A stretch of DNA of 36,667 nucleotides from an uncultured Collinsella sp. (GCA_934675795.1 CAKURW010000016.1:1-36667), one strand, 5' to 3'; counted from the first letter of the stretch, positions 1 to 9,538 are shown. Made by a program: numbers and translations. The notes: generated from the sequence alone by a model not told the origin.

Positions 1-1689
1 ATGGAGTCGCAGCTGCTCGACACCATGGATATCGAGCGCGAGCGCGGCATCACGATCAAGTCCAATGCCGTTCGCGTGTCCTATGACGCCGACGATGGCG
101 AGACGTATCAGTTCAATCTGATCGATACGCCGGGCCACGTGGACTTTACCTATGAGGTTTCGCGCTCGCTGGCAGCCTGCGAGGGCGCGGTGCTCGTTGT
201 CGACGCCACGCAGGGCGTTGAGGCGCAGACCGTCTCTAACGCGACGCTCGCCATGAACGCCAATCTGGACATTGTGCCGGCCATCAACAAGATCGACCTG
301 CCCTCGGCTCATCCCGACGAGGTTAAGACCGAGATCGAGGATGACCTGGCGATCCCTGCCGATGATGCCGTGTGTGTCTCGGGCAAGACCGGCGAGGGCA
401 TCCACGATCTGCTGGAGTCCATTGTCTTTTTGATCTCTCCGCCCAAGGGCGATGCGAACGCGCCGCTCAAGGCACTCATTCTGGATTCGTACTTTGACGA
501 GTATCGCGGCGTGGTGGCCACGGTGCGCGTCTTTGACGGCTCCATCAAAAAGGGCGATACCCTGCGCATGATGCAGGCAGAGGGCGACTTTTTGGTCGAC
601 GGCGTGGGCGTCAAGCGTCCTGCCGAGACCCCGGTTGACGCGCTGACGGTTGGCGAGGTCGGCTACGTGGTCACGGGCCTGAAGGACCCCGAGGCCGTTC
701 GCGTGGGCGACACCCTTACCTGGGCGTCGAACCCCTGCCCCGAGCCGCTTCCTGGTTACCGCGAGGCCAAGCCCATGGTCTATACGGGCCTGTTCCCGAT
801 CGATAACAAGGACTACGAGAACCTGCGTGACGCCCTCGATAAGCTGCACGTCAACGACCCGTCGTTGGTGTGGGAGCCCGAGACCTCGGTGGCGCTCGGC
901 TTTGGCTTCCGCGTGGGCTTCCTGGGCCTGCTGCACATGGAGGTCGTCAAGGAACGCCTGGAGCGCGAGTTCAACTTGGACCTCATTGCCACGAGCCCCT
1001 CGGTGGACTATCACGTCTACAAGACTGACGGCGAGATGATTGATGTCCGTAGCCCGCAGGATCTTCCCGAGGCCACGCGCATCGAGCGTATCGAGGAACC
1101 CTACCTCAAGGCTAAGATCATCTGCCCGCCCGAGTATACGGGTGCCGTCATGCAGCTCGCTATCGAGCACCGTGGCATTACAACCGACATGATCCATCTC
1201 ACGAGCAAATCGGTCGAGATGCGCTTTGACATGCCGCTCGCCGAGCTCATCCTGGACTTCTTTGACCAGCTCAAGAGTCGTACCAAGGGCTATGCCTCGC
1301 TCGACTACGAGTTCAACGAGTACCGTCCCTCCGAGCTCGTTAAGCTCGATATCTTGCTTTCGGGCGACGAGGTGGACGCGCTGTCGTTTATCGTCCACAA
1401 GGACAAGGCCTATGGTCTGGCCCGTGGCCTGTGCGACAAGCTTAAGGAGATCATCCCGCGTCAGCTGTTCGAGGTGCCCATCCAGGGTGCTATCGGCAAT
1501 AAGATCATTGCCCGCTCCACCGTCAAGGCGCGTCGCAAGGACGTGCTTGCTAAGTGCTACGGCGGCGATATCTCGCGTAAGCGCAAGCTGCTCGAGAAGC
1601 AGAAAGAGGGCAAGAAGCGCATGAAGGCCATCGGATCGGTCGAGGTCCCGCAGGAGGCCTTTATGGCGATCCTCAAGGTGGACGAGTAG
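1..1689 (+). CDS. lepA: Elongation factor 4 (LepA), 5' end cut off by the window
   Basis: LepA is a ribosome-associated translational GTPase, related to EF-G, that acts on stalled or assembling ribosomes. The 562 visible residues lack the N-terminus. The first ATG falls inside the family's conserved stretch just before ERGITIK, so the P-loop (G1) and the true start lie upstream of the window. Visible GTPase motifs are the switch I Thr in ERGITIK, DTPGH (42-46), NKID (96-99) and SGK (127-129). EF-G-like domains II, III and V follow. The LepA-specific C-terminal domain, rich in Lys/Arg near its end, fills roughly the last 110 residues. The family is about 600 aa, so about 35-45 residues are missing. 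The stop is 4 nt before dusB, so the two are probably co-transcribed. Identity is very secure. Confidence 0.97.
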   Translation: MESQLLDTMDIERERGITIKSNAVRVSYDADDGETYQFNLIDTPGHVDFTYEVSRSLAACEGAVLVVDATQGVEAQTVSNATLAMNANLDIVPAINKIDLPSAHPDEVKTEIEDDLAIPADDAVCVSGKTGEGIHDLLESIVFLISPPKGDANAPLKALILDSYFDEYRGVVATVRVFDGSIKKGDTLRMMQAEGDFLVDGVGVKRPAETPVDALTVGEVGYVVTGLKDPEAVRVGDTLTWASNPCPEPLPGYREAKPMVYTGLFPIDNKDYENLRDALDKLHVNDPSLVWEPETSVALGFGFRVGFLGLLHMEVVKERLEREFNLDLIATSPSVDYHVYKTDGEMIDVRSPQDLPEATRIERIEEPYLKAKIICPPEYTGAVMQLAIEHRGITTDMIHLTSKSVEMRFDMPLAELILDFFDQLKSRTKGYASLDYEFNEYRPSELVKLDILLSGDEVDALSFIVHKDKAYGLARGLCDKLKEIIPRQLFEVPIQGAIGNKIIARSTVKARRKDVLAKCYGGDISRKRKLLEKQKEGKKRMKAIGSVEVPQEAFMAILKVDE

Positions 1690-1693
1690 GTCT

Positions 1694-2737
1694 ATGGCGC
1701 TTTCTGAATACAGCAAGCGGCTGCTGGGCGCCTATGCCGAGCAGCCGTTCCTTATGGCTCCCATGGCGGGCGTGACCGACCCTGCCTACCGCATCATGTG
1801 CCGCCGTCGCGGTGCCAACCTTGCCTACAGCGAGATGGTGAGCGTGGCGGGCCTTGCCTATGCCAGCAACAAGACCTGGCGCCTGGTGCTACCGGCCGAC
1901 GAGGAGCAGCAGATTTGCGTGCAACTCTTTGGCTCCAAGCCCGATCAGTTTGCGAGCGCCGTCGCTGCCGTCGAGGAGCGCGTTGGCGATCGCCTGTCGC
2001 TCATCGATATCAATATGGCATGCCCCGCCCGCAAGGTCGTTACCAAGGGCGAGGGCTCGGCGCTCATGCGCACGCCCGACCTGGCGGAGAAGATCGTCGA
2101 GGCCACGGTGGGCGCGGCGCACGTGCCCGTGACCGTCAAGATTCGCAAAGGTTTTTATGCCGAGGACCGCAATGCCGCGACATTTGCCCAGATGCTTGAG
2201 GGCGCAGGGGCTGCCGCAGTCGCCGTGCATGGTCGTTGCGCCACGCAGCTCTATACGGGCCAGGCCGATTGGTCGGTCGTCGATGAGGTTGCCGACGCCG
2301 TTGAGATTCCCGTGATTGGTTCGGGCGATGTGTTCTCGGCCGAGGATGCCGCGGAGCATCTGCGCAACTCGGGTGCCAGCGCGGTGTTTATCGCGCGCGG
2401 TATCTACGGTAATCCCTGGGTCTTTGGTGATGCTCGCGCTCTTGCGCTCGATGGCATACCGGTGCCGCCGCGCAGCTCGGTCGAGCGCCTGGACGCCCTG
2501 CGTGAGCACCTAACGCTGACGCATGAGCTCCTGCCGCTCATGTCGCGTGCCCGCACGTATGCAAGCTGGTACTTAAAAGGCATGCCCCATGCCGCCGCTT
2601 GGCGTGCCCATGTGGTGCGCTGTTCCACTTACGAGGAGTTTATGGCACTGGTCGATGAGATCGAGCGCGATGTGGTGGCCTGCGAGGCCGCCCTTGCCGC
2701 CGGCGAATCGGTGCCCCCTCATCCTCTGGAGGCTTAA
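1694..2737 (+). CDS. dusB: tRNA-dihydrouridine synthase (DusB type)
   Basis: An FMN-dependent enzyme that uses NADPH to reduce uridine to dihydrouridine in the D-loop of tRNA. The 347 aa show the TIM-barrel Dus signatures: MAPMAGVTD (21-29) at the flavin site, VQLFG (76-80), the catalytic Cys110 in NMACPARKV, AVHGR (177-181) and GSGDV (209-213). The C-terminal helical tRNA-binding domain covers about residues 250-330. The length is normal for the family. The ATG lies 4 nt after the lepA stop with only a weak Shine-Dalgarno, which suggests translational coupling. The hemW start follows 2 nt after the stop. The family is certain. The DusB subgroup, rather than another bacterial Dus, is inferred from overall similarity. 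Confidence 0.93.
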   Translation: MALSEYSKRLLGAYAEQPFLMAPMAGVTDPAYRIMCRRRGANLAYSEMVSVAGLAYASNKTWRLVLPADEEQQICVQLFGSKPDQFASAVAAVEERVGDRLSLIDINMACPARKVVTKGEGSALMRTPDLAEKIVEATVGAAHVPVTVKIRKGFYAEDRNAATFAQMLEGAGAAAVAVHGRCATQLYTGQADWSVVDEVADAVEIPVIGSGDVFSAEDAAEHLRNSGASAVFIARGIYGNPWVFGDARALALDGIPVPPRSSVERLDALREHLTLTHELLPLMSRARTYASWYLKGMPHAAAWRAHVVRCSTYEEFMALVDEIERDVVACEAALAAGESVPPHPLEA

Positions 2738-2739
2738 GG

Positions 2740-3972
2740 GTGGCCGTTACCGCACTGTACGTGCACGTGCCGTTTTGCGCCCAAAAGTGCCGGTACTGCG
2801 ACTTTGACTCGCGCAGTTTTGCTCCGTGCGACCTGAGCGCTGCGCTCGATGCCTATTTTGAGCAGTTGTTCGCGCGTCTCGATGCTTTTGGCAAGGCTGA
2901 TGCCCTTGACCAGATCCGCACCGTCTATGTTGGCGGCGGTACGCCGTCGCTGGCGGGGGAGCGCCTGGTGGAGCTGGCGCGGCGTATTCGTGCGTGGTGT
3001 GCCCCCGTTGAATTTACTTGCGAAGCCAATCCTGAGTCGCTGACCGCCGAGCTCGCCACCGCGCTTGCCGAGGCGGGTGTCACGCGCATCTCTCTGGGCG
3101 TGCAAACCCTCGACAATACCGAGCTGGCTGCTATTGGCCGCATTCACGATGCTAATCGGGCACTTGCGGCTATCGCGACGGTGAAGGACGCTGGCCTCGA
3201 TGTGTCGTGCGACCTGATGTGCGGCCTTCCCGGTCAGACGGTCGCAAGCTGGCGGAGCACGCTCGATGGCGTGTTGGCGGCGGCGCCTCATCATGTGTCG
3301 GTCTACCCGCTCACGCTCGAGGAGGGGACGCCCCTTTATCGCATGGCGTGCCGCGACGAGTCGCTCGAGCCTGATGAGGATTTTCAGGCCGCCTGCATGG
3401 ACGTGGCACGCGAGCTCCTGGGTGCCGCCGGCTATCACCCGTATGAGGTGGCGAGCTACGCACTCGACGGCCATGAGTGCGCCCATAACATTGCCTACTG
3501 GACCGGACGGGGCTACCTGGGCCTGGGTCGTTCTGCCGCGGGCATGCTCGACGCCGAGGATTTCGACCGTCTTACAGGTTTGTTCCCCGGCGTGTCTTCT
3601 CGAGGCGATTCGTACCGCGTACGTCTGGTGCAACGTGACGATGACGCGACGGCGTTCGAGGCCGAATATCTGTCGCAGCGTGAGGCTGCGGCTGAAGACC
3701 TGATGCTCGCTTGTCGCATGACGCGCGGTGTTGCGTCCGACCTGTTGGTTCGTGCAGCTTGCGTCATCCCAGCGGGTGAGCTGGCGGCCGCTTGCGATCG
3801 CGCACTCGAATTGGGTCTTGTCACTTGGGTTCCCGAGACGCTCGGGGTTCATGAGGGACCTTTCACTTCGGCAGATGTCGTCGCGGGCCATGTTCGAGCT
3901 CGTTTAGCGCCGACACACCTGGGCTGGCTCGATGGAAATGTTCTGTTCGAGCTGTTTTGGGATCTAGCCTAG
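2740..3972 (+). CDS. hemW: HemW-type radical SAM protein (heme chaperone, HemN-like)
   Basis: A radical SAM protein of the HemW group, which binds heme and is thought to hand it to target proteins. These genes are often mislabelled as coproporphyrinogen III dehydrogenase. The cluster motif is CAQKCRYC (Cys13, 17, 20) followed by Asp-Phe. That ending is typical of HemW, whereas HemN has a further Cys. GGGTPS (65-70) is the SAM-binding glycine motif. The 410 aa are slightly longer than the usual 380 or so. The start is GTG at 2740, supported by GGAGG at 2728-2732 inside the end of dusB. The stop is followed by a 58-nt gap to the next gene, with no clear terminator. No other heme genes are in the window, so its client cannot be told from context. 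Confidence 0.9.
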   Translation: MAVTALYVHVPFCAQKCRYCDFDSRSFAPCDLSAALDAYFEQLFARLDAFGKADALDQIRTVYVGGGTPSLAGERLVELARRIRAWCAPVEFTCEANPESLTAELATALAEAGVTRISLGVQTLDNTELAAIGRIHDANRALAAIATVKDAGLDVSCDLMCGLPGQTVASWRSTLDGVLAAAPHHVSVYPLTLEEGTPLYRMACRDESLEPDEDFQAACMDVARELLGAAGYHPYEVASYALDGHECAHNIAYWTGRGYLGLGRSAAGMLDAEDFDRLTGLFPGVSSRGDSYRVRLVQRDDDATAFEAEYLSQREAAAEDLMLACRMTRGVASDLLVRAACVIPAGELAAACDRALELGLVTWVPETLGVHEGPFTSADVVAGHVRARLAPTHLGWLDGNVLFELFWDLA

Positions 3973-4030
3973 GCCGCTCGGGTAGAATTACCGGAATATA
4001 TACGCTGCTGTGAGCAGGAGGTTGCCGCGC

Positions 4031-5134
4031 ATGGCGACGATGAACGAAAAAGATTACTACGAGATTCTGGGTGTCTCCAAGGACGCCACCTCGCGTGATA
4101 TTCAAAAGGCCTTCCAGCAAAAGGCCCGCAAGCTCCATCCGGACGTCAACAAAGAGCCGGATGCCGAGGAAAAGTTTAAAGAGGTTTCCGAGGCCTACGC
4201 CGTGCTTTCGGACGAGCAGAAGCGTTCGCGCTACGACGCCATGCGTTCGGGCAACCCCTTCGCCGGCGCTCCTACGGCTTCGCCCTATGGCGGCGGCTAC
4301 GCCGGTAGCGCGGGCTATGGCAATCCCTTTGAGGGCGGTTTTCCCTTTGGTGGCGCCTGGGGCCAGCCGCGTCGCGGGCAGGCTGCCTACAATCCCGAGA
4401 ACGGCGCCAACGTGGTCGTCGATATCAAACTCGACGCCAAGGAGGCCAAGGGCGGTGCCCGCAAGACCGTCCGCTACACGCGCTTCGATACTTGTGGTCA
4501 CTGCGGCGGCTCGGGCTCCGTTTCGTCTGAGCATGCCCATACCTGCCCGAGCTGCGGTGGTCGCGGCCACATCGACGTCGACCTGTCCTTTCTGTTTGGT
4601 GCGGGCACATTCCAGTCGGTCTGCCCCGAGTGCGGCGGTTCCGGTAAGGTCGTGGCCGACCCCTGCCCTGATTGCGGCGGCAGCGGTCGTACTCGCGTAA
4701 CCTCCGAGCAGACGATTGAGTTTCCCGCCGGTACGCACGATGGCGACGAGGTCCGCATTGGCGGCATGGGTCATGCTGGCACTAACGGTGCCGCGGGCGG
4801 CGACCTGGTCGGCCGTGCCCATGTTGAGGCCGAGCGCTTGGAAGGCAAAGCTCGTACCGGTTTTTACCTGATGGGCATCGTGGCGCCGTTTTTGGTACTC
4901 TCAGCCATCTCGGGCGTGTTCTCGGCCTTTGCCGTGATGTGCTTTATTCCGTTTGCCATGGGCCTGTTCATGGTGCTTTCGGACGGAGTGCTTCATCGCA
5001 GTCTGCTGTGGTGGAAGCGCGGTGCGATGCAGTTTGCCAACGGTTTTGCCAACGGCTTCATGTTCGCGCTCGTGTCGGTTTGGTTTGCGAGCTGCTCGCA
5101 ACGGGCCATGCTTTCGCCGTACCAAATGCAATAA
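4031..5134 (+). CDS. DnaJ-like protein with J domain, zinc fingers and a membrane-spanning C-terminus
   Basis: A second J-domain protein placed just before true dnaJ. The 367 aa hold a J domain (about 6-70, HPD at 36-38), a Gly/Phe/Ala-rich linker (73-115), and four CxxCxGxG zinc-binding repeats (Cys pairs 155/158, 172/175, 198/201, 212/215). A short substrate-binding-like stretch ends near 265. The second C-terminal domain and dimerisation helix of DnaJ are then replaced by hydrophobic segments at about 278-320 and 335-355, which look like two or three membrane helices. I chose ATG 4031 because AGGAGG at 4016-4021 sits 9 nt before it; the upstream GTG at 4010 lies before that site. Inference: a membrane-tethered DnaK co-chaperone. 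The partner and substrate are unknown. Confidence 0.85.
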   Translation: MATMNEKDYYEILGVSKDATSRDIQKAFQQKARKLHPDVNKEPDAEEKFKEVSEAYAVLSDEQKRSRYDAMRSGNPFAGAPTASPYGGGYAGSAGYGNPFEGGFPFGGAWGQPRRGQAAYNPENGANVVVDIKLDAKEAKGGARKTVRYTRFDTCGHCGGSGSVSSEHAHTCPSCGGRGHIDVDLSFLFGAGTFQSVCPECGGSGKVVADPCPDCGGSGRTRVTSEQTIEFPAGTHDGDEVRIGGMGHAGTNGAAGGDLVGRAHVEAERLEGKARTGFYLMGIVAPFLVLSAISGVFSAFAVMCFIPFAMGLFMVLSDGVLHRSLLWWKRGAMQFANGFANGFMFALVSVWFASCSQRAMLSPYQMQ

Positions 5135-5149
5135 CATCAAACCCTCTGT

Positions 5150-5176
5150 TTGCGGTCGGCCCAGCTTGGGTATAGG
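5150..5176 (+). promoter_or_regulatory. Weak promoter candidate before dnaJ
   Basis: In the 81-nt gap between the two J-protein genes, TTGCGG (5150-5155) and TATAGG (5171-5176) are 15 nt apart, which is short of the usual 17. No CIRCE inverted repeat (HrcA operator) was seen here or before 4031. This is only a candidate. dnaJ may simply be read from upstream. Confidence 0.28.
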
Positions 5177-5215
5177 ACGCACTGTGACAATAATGAAAGT
5201 CGGAAGGATTCGGTC

Positions 5216-6364
5216 GTGTCGGATAATAGGGATTACTACGAGGTGCTTGGCGTCGATAGGGATGCCGACGCGCGGACGATTAAGCGTGCGTTTCTAAAGA
5301 AGGCCCGTACCGTACATCCGGATGTTTCGGACGACCCCGAGGCCGAGGCCAAGTTCAAGGAGCTCAACGAAGCCTATTCCGTTCTTTCCGATGAGCAGAA
5401 GCGTGCTAACTACGACCGTTACGGCACTGCCGACGGCCCTGGTGGTTCGGGCTACGTCGATATCAACGATATCTTTGGTGGCATGGGCATGGACGACTTG
5501 TTCTCGTCGTTCTTTGGCGGCGGTGCCGGCGGTGGCGCCCGCAGCCGTCGTGAGCGTCGTCGCGGACGTGACATGGCCATCTCGCTTTCGGTGACGCTCG
5601 AGGAGGCGGCGCTCGGCTGCAAAAAGACGATCAGCTATGACCGCCTTGCTCCCTGCGAGGATTGCAACGGTACGGGCAAGGCTGACGGTGCGACCGAAAA
5701 ACAGTGCAGCCGCTGCCACGGCACGGGCTATGTCACCACGGTCCAGCGCTCTTTTTTGGGCCAGGTCCAGTCCTCTTCGCCTTGCCCCGACTGCCACGGC
5801 GAGGGCACGGTTATCGACCATCCCTGCGAGACCTGCGACGGTCAAGGCCGCACGCCTTCGCACGAAAAGATCGACATCGATATTCCCGCCGGCGTTTCGA
5901 CCGGTCGCCAGCTGCGCGTGAGCGGCTTTGGCGAGGCCGGCCTTCGCGGCGAGCCTTCGGGCGACCTGATTGTCAACGTGCGCGTTGCCGACCATGAGCG
6001 CTTTAAGCGCAACGGGGACGACCTGTACCTGGTGAGCGATATCTCGATTGCGCAGGCTGCGCTCGGCTGCGAGATCGAGGTCGAGGGCATTATGCCCGAT
6101 GAGGTCGTTAAGGTGACGGTTCCCGCCGGCGCCCAGTACGGCGACACCGTGAGCGTCAATAATTACGGCATGCCGCGCATTGGCGGTGGCGGTTCGCGTG
6201 GCCGCCTGATCGTGCAGCTGCGCGTGGTCGTTCCCACCAATCTTTCCAATAAGCAGCGCGAGCTGCTCCGTGCTTTTGCCGATGAGATGGGCGATGACGT
6301 CGCTTCCGGTAAGAAGTCGGTGACCGACCGTATCAAGAGTGCCCTCGACGATATCCTCGATTAA
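5216..6364 (+). CDS. dnaJ: Chaperone protein DnaJ
   Basis: The Hsp40 co-chaperone that delivers unfolded proteins to DnaK and stimulates its ATPase. The 382 aa have the full type I layout: J domain (4-70, HPD 34-36), a short Gly/Phe region (88-108), an Arg-rich stretch (110-118), four CxxCxGxG zinc motifs between about 147 and 212, and both C-terminal beta domains. The start is GTG 5216, chosen because AAGGA (5204-5208) precedes it by 7 nt; an upstream in-frame ATG at 5150 lies before this site. The gene is not next to dnaK, grpE or hrcA in this window, unlike the common cluster. The stop overlaps the Shine-Dalgarno of mtaB, so the two are likely one transcript. Confidence 0.95.
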   Translation: MSDNRDYYEVLGVDRDADARTIKRAFLKKARTVHPDVSDDPEAEAKFKELNEAYSVLSDEQKRANYDRYGTADGPGGSGYVDINDIFGGMGMDDLFSSFFGGGAGGGARSRRERRRGRDMAISLSVTLEEAALGCKKTISYDRLAPCEDCNGTGKADGATEKQCSRCHGTGYVTTVQRSFLGQVQSSSPCPDCHGEGTVIDHPCETCDGQGRTPSHEKIDIDIPAGVSTGRQLRVSGFGEAGLRGEPSGDLIVNVRVADHERFKRNGDDLYLVSDISIAQAALGCEIEVEGIMPDEVVKVTVPAGAQYGDTVSVNNYGMPRIGGGGSRGRLIVQLRVVVPTNLSNKQRELLRAFADEMGDDVASGKKSVTDRIKSALDDILD

Positions 6365-6373
6365 GGAGCCCGC

Positions 6374-7666
6374 GTGCTCGCACCCCATATTTCCGTCGTC
6401 AACCTCGGCTGCCGTGTCAACCGGGTTGAGTCTGACCGTATCACTGCCGATCTTATGCGCCTGGGCTTTGCTATGGTGGAGCCCCAGGATGCCGATTTGA
6501 TCGTCATTAACACCTGTGCCGTTACGGGCGAGGCCGAGGCCAAGACCCGTAAGGCCGTCCGTCATGCGCTGGCCCATCCAAACGAGCCCTATGTGCTCGT
6601 GACCGGATGCGTGGTCAATTTGCATCCCGAGGAGCTGCTGGAGCTTTCGGATCGCGTGATCGCCGAGCCGTCCAAGATCGATGTCGCCGATCGTGTCTGC
6701 GAGGTGCTGGGCGTTGAGTCCGATAGCGTTCCCGCCTGCAGCGATGGTGAGGTGGTCGATGCGCTCGGTCGCTCTCGCCTGGGCGTGAAGATTCAGGACG
6801 GCTGCAACCATCGCTGCACCTATTGCATTGTGTGGAAGGCGCGCGGCCCCGAGCGCTCCGTGCCCGTCGAGTCCGTGCTCGAGCAAGTTCGCGAGGCCCA
6901 GGAGGCCGGCGTGCCCGAGGTGGTGCTGACCGGTGTGAACCTGGGTGCCTACGATGGCAAGAGCGCGACCGACGAGCACGTCGAAATCGATGAGCTGCTC
7001 GAGGCCATCATGGAGCGCACGTCTATTCCGCATGTGCGCATTTCCTCGGTCGAGCCCATGGATATCTCCGAGCGCCTGCTTAAGGTTATGGCGCGCTACC
7101 CGCAGCGTATCGCCCCGTTTTTGCACCTGCCCGTGCAGTCCGGCTGCACGGCGACCCTGCATCGCATGGGCCGTCCCTATAGCGCCGAGGCCTTTGAGGA
7201 CACGGTGCGTATGATTCGCGCCAACTTGCCCCAGGCGTCCCTTTCGTGCGATGTCATCGTCGGTTTTCCTGGTGAGACGGACGAGGAGTTCGAGGAGTCG
7301 CTGGCTCTGTGTCGCCGTGTTGGTTTCTCGCGTATGCACGTGTTCCGCTACAGCAAGCGTCCCGGCACCCTTGCCGCCGATATGCCCGACCAGGTGCCGC
7401 CCGAGGTTATGGCCGAGCGCAGCCGTCGTATGCGAGCCGCCGCACAGGAGCTCGCTATTGCCGACGCTCGTCGTCGCGTGGGCACGGTCGAGCGTGCCGT
7501 GCTCGAGTATGGTGACAACCTGACGCTCGGCTCGTTCCATCATGCCCGTCTTGACGATACCTGTGGACTTACAGCCCCGTGCCTGCTCGATGTTGCTATC
7601 ATCGGAGTCGATGATTCCGGCTTGGTCCATGCACGCAGGGAGGTTCATGGAAGCCTCGAAGATTAG
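6374..7666 (+). CDS. mtaB: tRNA (N6-threonylcarbamoyladenosine-C2) methylthiotransferase MtaB
   Basis: A radical SAM methylthiotransferase that converts t6A to ms2t6A at position 37 of ANN-reading tRNAs. The 430 aa show the N-terminal UPF0004 domain, whose three Cys hold the second Fe-S cluster (Cys13 in LGCRVN, Cys48 in NTCAVT, Cys79 in TGC). The radical SAM motif CNHRCTYC follows (Cys144, 148, 151), then a C-terminal TRAM-like region. LGCRVN rather than FGCQMN, and NTCAVT, point to MtaB over MiaB. The start is GTG 6374, 5 nt after AAGGAG (6363-6368), which itself overlaps the dnaJ stop. The last 20 nt overlap the start of phoH. It is one of three methylthiotransferases in this window. Confidence 0.92.
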   Translation: MLAPHISVVNLGCRVNRVESDRITADLMRLGFAMVEPQDADLIVINTCAVTGEAEAKTRKAVRHALAHPNEPYVLVTGCVVNLHPEELLELSDRVIAEPSKIDVADRVCEVLGVESDSVPACSDGEVVDALGRSRLGVKIQDGCNHRCTYCIVWKARGPERSVPVESVLEQVREAQEAGVPEVVLTGVNLGAYDGKSATDEHVEIDELLEAIMERTSIPHVRISSVEPMDISERLLKVMARYPQRIAPFLHLPVQSGCTATLHRMGRPYSAEAFEDTVRMIRANLPQASLSCDVIVGFPGETDEEFEESLALCRRVGFSRMHVFRYSKRPGTLAADMPDQVPPEVMAERSRRMRAAAQELAIADARRRVGTVERAVLEYGDNLTLGSFHHARLDDTCGLTAPCLLDVAIIGVDDSGLVHARREVHGSLED

Positions 7667-8633
7667 ACTTACCGTTCCCGAGGGAATTGATCCCTCGCGC
7701 GTTTTGGGCGCCGGCGACGGCGTCCTTCGTGCGCTTGAGAGCTTGGTTCGCGCCCATGTGGTCGCCCGTGGCGATAGCATCTCCGTGAGCGGCGACCCGG
7801 ACGAGGTCGAACTCGTGGCGCGCTTTTTCGAGCACGCTTTTCGCGAGGCGGCCGCCGGGCGCACGCTGTCTGCCGACGATGTCTCTCGCTGCCTGGCCGT
7901 CTTGCGCGACGGTGAGCTCGAGGCTACGTCGCTTCGCGATGACGTGCTGCTTTCGTATCGCGGCCGCGTCATTCGCCCCAAGACGCTCGGGCAAAAGCGC
8001 TATGTGGATGCCATCCGCTCGCATACCATCACGTATGGCTTGGGTCCTGCCGGTACCGGTAAGACCTATCTGGCTATGGCGCTCGCCGTTGCCGCGCTCA
8101 AGCGTCACGAGGTGGGCCGTCTGATCTTGACGCGTCCGGTTGTCGAGGCGGGGGAGAATCTGGGCTTTTTGCCCGGCACCCTCGAGGAAAAGATCGATCC
8201 CTACATGCGTCCGCTTTACGACGCCCTTTTTGACATGATGGATCGCGAGCGCACTGATGAGCTTATGGAGCGCGGCGTGATCGAGATTGCCCCGCTTGCC
8301 TACATGCGCGGCCGCACGCTGAGCGATGCCTTTGTGGTGCTCGACGAGGCGCAAAATACCACGCCCGAGCAGATGAAGATGTTCCTGACGCGCCTGGGCT
8401 TTAACTCCAAGTTTGTGATTACCGGCGACCTGAGTCAGCGCGACCTGGTGGGTCGTCGTGGTGGCTTGGCGGATGCCGAGAAGATTTTGGGCCGTGTCGA
8501 CGATGTCGCATTTTCTCACCTGGAGCGCGCCGACGTGGTGCGCCATGCCCTGGTGGGTCGTATCGTCGAGGCATACGATGCTTATGATGACGTGCGCGAG
8601 CAGCGCCCGCGCGACCGAAAGGAGTCCCGTTGA
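7647..8633 (+). CDS. phoH: PhoH family protein (PhoH-like ATPase)
   Basis: A P-loop ATPase of the PhoH/PhoL family, linked to RNA metabolism and often paired with YbeY. The 328 aa have an N-terminal KH-like region (1-75), Walker A GPAGTGKT (133-140) and Walker B ending in LDEAQ (232-236). The length is typical. ATG 7647 is preferred because AGGGAGG (7637-7643) lies just upstream and the protein then begins at the family's usual point. Longer in-frame starts exist inside mtaB. The 20-nt overlap with mtaB and the TTGA overlap with ybeY suggest tight translational coupling. In Firmicutes pgpH often lies between phoH and ybeY; it is absent here. Confidence 0.94.
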   Translation: MEASKIRLTVPEGIDPSRVLGAGDGVLRALESLVRAHVVARGDSISVSGDPDEVELVARFFEHAFREAAAGRTLSADDVSRCLAVLRDGELEATSLRDDVLLSYRGRVIRPKTLGQKRYVDAIRSHTITYGLGPAGTGKTYLAMALAVAALKRHEVGRLILTRPVVEAGENLGFLPGTLEEKIDPYMRPLYDALFDMMDRERTDELMERGVIEIAPLAYMRGRTLSDAFVVLDEAQNTTPEQMKMFLTRLGFNSKFVITGDLSQRDLVGRRGGLADAEKILGRVDDVAFSHLERADVVRHALVGRIVEAYDAYDDVREQRPRDRKESR

Positions 8634-9139
8634 GTGTATTGATCAGCAACGATGCCGAGCTCGATACGCTGCTCGATGCGCAGGAGGTGGAGCACATCTG
8701 CGAGGTCGTGCTTGCCGCCGAGGGCGTTGAGCGTGAAGTCGAGATTTCCCTTTCGTATGTCGACGAGGACGAGATGCACGAGCTCAACCACGAGTGGCGC
8801 GGTATCGATCGCACCACCGATGTACTCTCGTTTGAGTGCGATTCGGCCTTTGACGATGACATTCCCGCCGATGAGACGCTCGAGCTCGGCGATATTATCT
8901 TGGCTCCGCAGGTTATTGCCCGTCAGGCCCCCGGTTTTGGCAATAGCCCCGCTGACGAGTGCCGTCTGATGCTCGTTCACGGCATGCTGCACCTGCTGGG
9001 CTATGATCACATCGAGGACGACGAGGCCGAGGTCATGGAGGCCCGCGAGGACGCCATCCTGCGCGATCTGGCGCTCGAGCGCGGCGAGGACCCTAAGCTA
9101 GTCCACGTCGGCCCCATCACCAACCACGCCCACGACTAG
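8630..9139 (+). CDS. ybeY: Endoribonuclease / rRNA maturation factor YbeY
   Basis: A zinc metalloprotein needed for 16S rRNA 3'-end maturation and ribosome quality control. The 169 aa contain the family metal site HGMLHLLGYDH with His117, His121 and His127. The start is a rare TTG at 8630, which shares bases with the TGA stop of phoH (TTGA). It is supported by AAAGGAG (8618-8624) 5 nt upstream, and no later start preserves the N-terminus. dgkA starts 9 nt after the stop, using an AGGAG that overlaps it. Position between phoH and era is the standard context. Confidence 0.95.
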   Translation: MSVLISNDAELDTLLDAQEVEHICEVVLAAEGVEREVEISLSYVDEDEMHELNHEWRGIDRTTDVLSFECDSAFDDDIPADETLELGDIILAPQVIARQAPGFGNSPADECRLMLVHGMLHLLGYDHIEDDEAEVMEAREDAILRDLALERGEDPKLVHVGPITNHAHD

Positions 9140-9148
9140 GAGCCGTCT

Positions 9149-9526
9149 ATGATTCCCGGATCGAACAAGGATCATCCATCCTTCTTAAAGTCGTTTTCCT
9201 ACGCCATGGAGGGCTTCGTCACCGCCGTCAAGACCGAGCGCAACATTAAGGTCATGCTCGTAGCGGGCGTGTGCACCGTTATTGCCGGCTGCATCGTAGG
9301 GCTCGACATTGCCGAGTGGGCCACGATTATCATCTGCTGCGGCCTGGTGATTCACGGCGAGCTGTGCAACACCGCCATGGAGGCGATTGTCGATCTGGCG
9401 ACCCAGGAGCTCCATCCGCTGGCAAAGCGCGCGAAGGATATCGCCGCCGCCTCTGTCTACGTACTTTCCATCACCGCCGCGATTGTGGGCTTGCTCGTAT
9501 TTGCCCACGCGCTCGGCTTTATTTAG
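9149..9526 (+). CDS. dgkA: Diacylglycerol / undecaprenol kinase (DgkA family)
   Basis: A small integral membrane lipid kinase. The family recycles diacylglycerol in Gram-negatives and phosphorylates undecaprenol in many Gram-positives. The 125 aa have three hydrophobic helices (about 33-52, 56-70 and 98-123) and the catalytic signature GELCNTAMEAIVD (70-82), including Glu71, Asn74, Glu78 and Asp82. The N-terminal amphipathic stretch with Phe/Tyr and Lys/Arg is typical. AGGAG (9138-9142) lies 6 nt before the ATG. Undecaprenol is the likelier substrate by analogy with Gram-positive members, but the sequence does not decide this. The cdd gene that often follows is missing; era comes next after 12 nt. 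Confidence 0.9.
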   Translation: MIPGSNKDHPSFLKSFSYAMEGFVTAVKTERNIKVMLVAGVCTVIAGCIVGLDIAEWATIIICCGLVIHGELCNTAMEAIVDLATQELHPLAKRAKDIAAASVYVLSITAAIVGLLVFAHALGFI

Positions 9527-9538
9527 AAAGGGATTTTC

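Noticed and set aside
2740..3972. Calling the gene oxygen-independent coproporphyrinogen III oxidase (HemN)
   Set aside because: CxxxCxxC is followed by Asp-Phe rather than Gly-Cys, which fits HemW.
3957..3988. Promoter before the membrane DnaJ-like gene (TTGGGA and TAGAAT)
   Set aside because: The spacer is 20 nt and the -35 is poor; TAGAAT alone is not enough.
3973..5215. CIRCE operator (HrcA) for the two J-protein genes
   Set aside because: No TTAGCACTC-N9-GAGTGCTAA-like repeat is present.
5294..7981. 895-codon open frame on the minus strand across dnaJ and mtaB
   Set aside because: Antisense to two certain genes. It is rich in His, Gly, Leu and Ala with no family match, as expected from the GC-rich third codon positions of the real genes.
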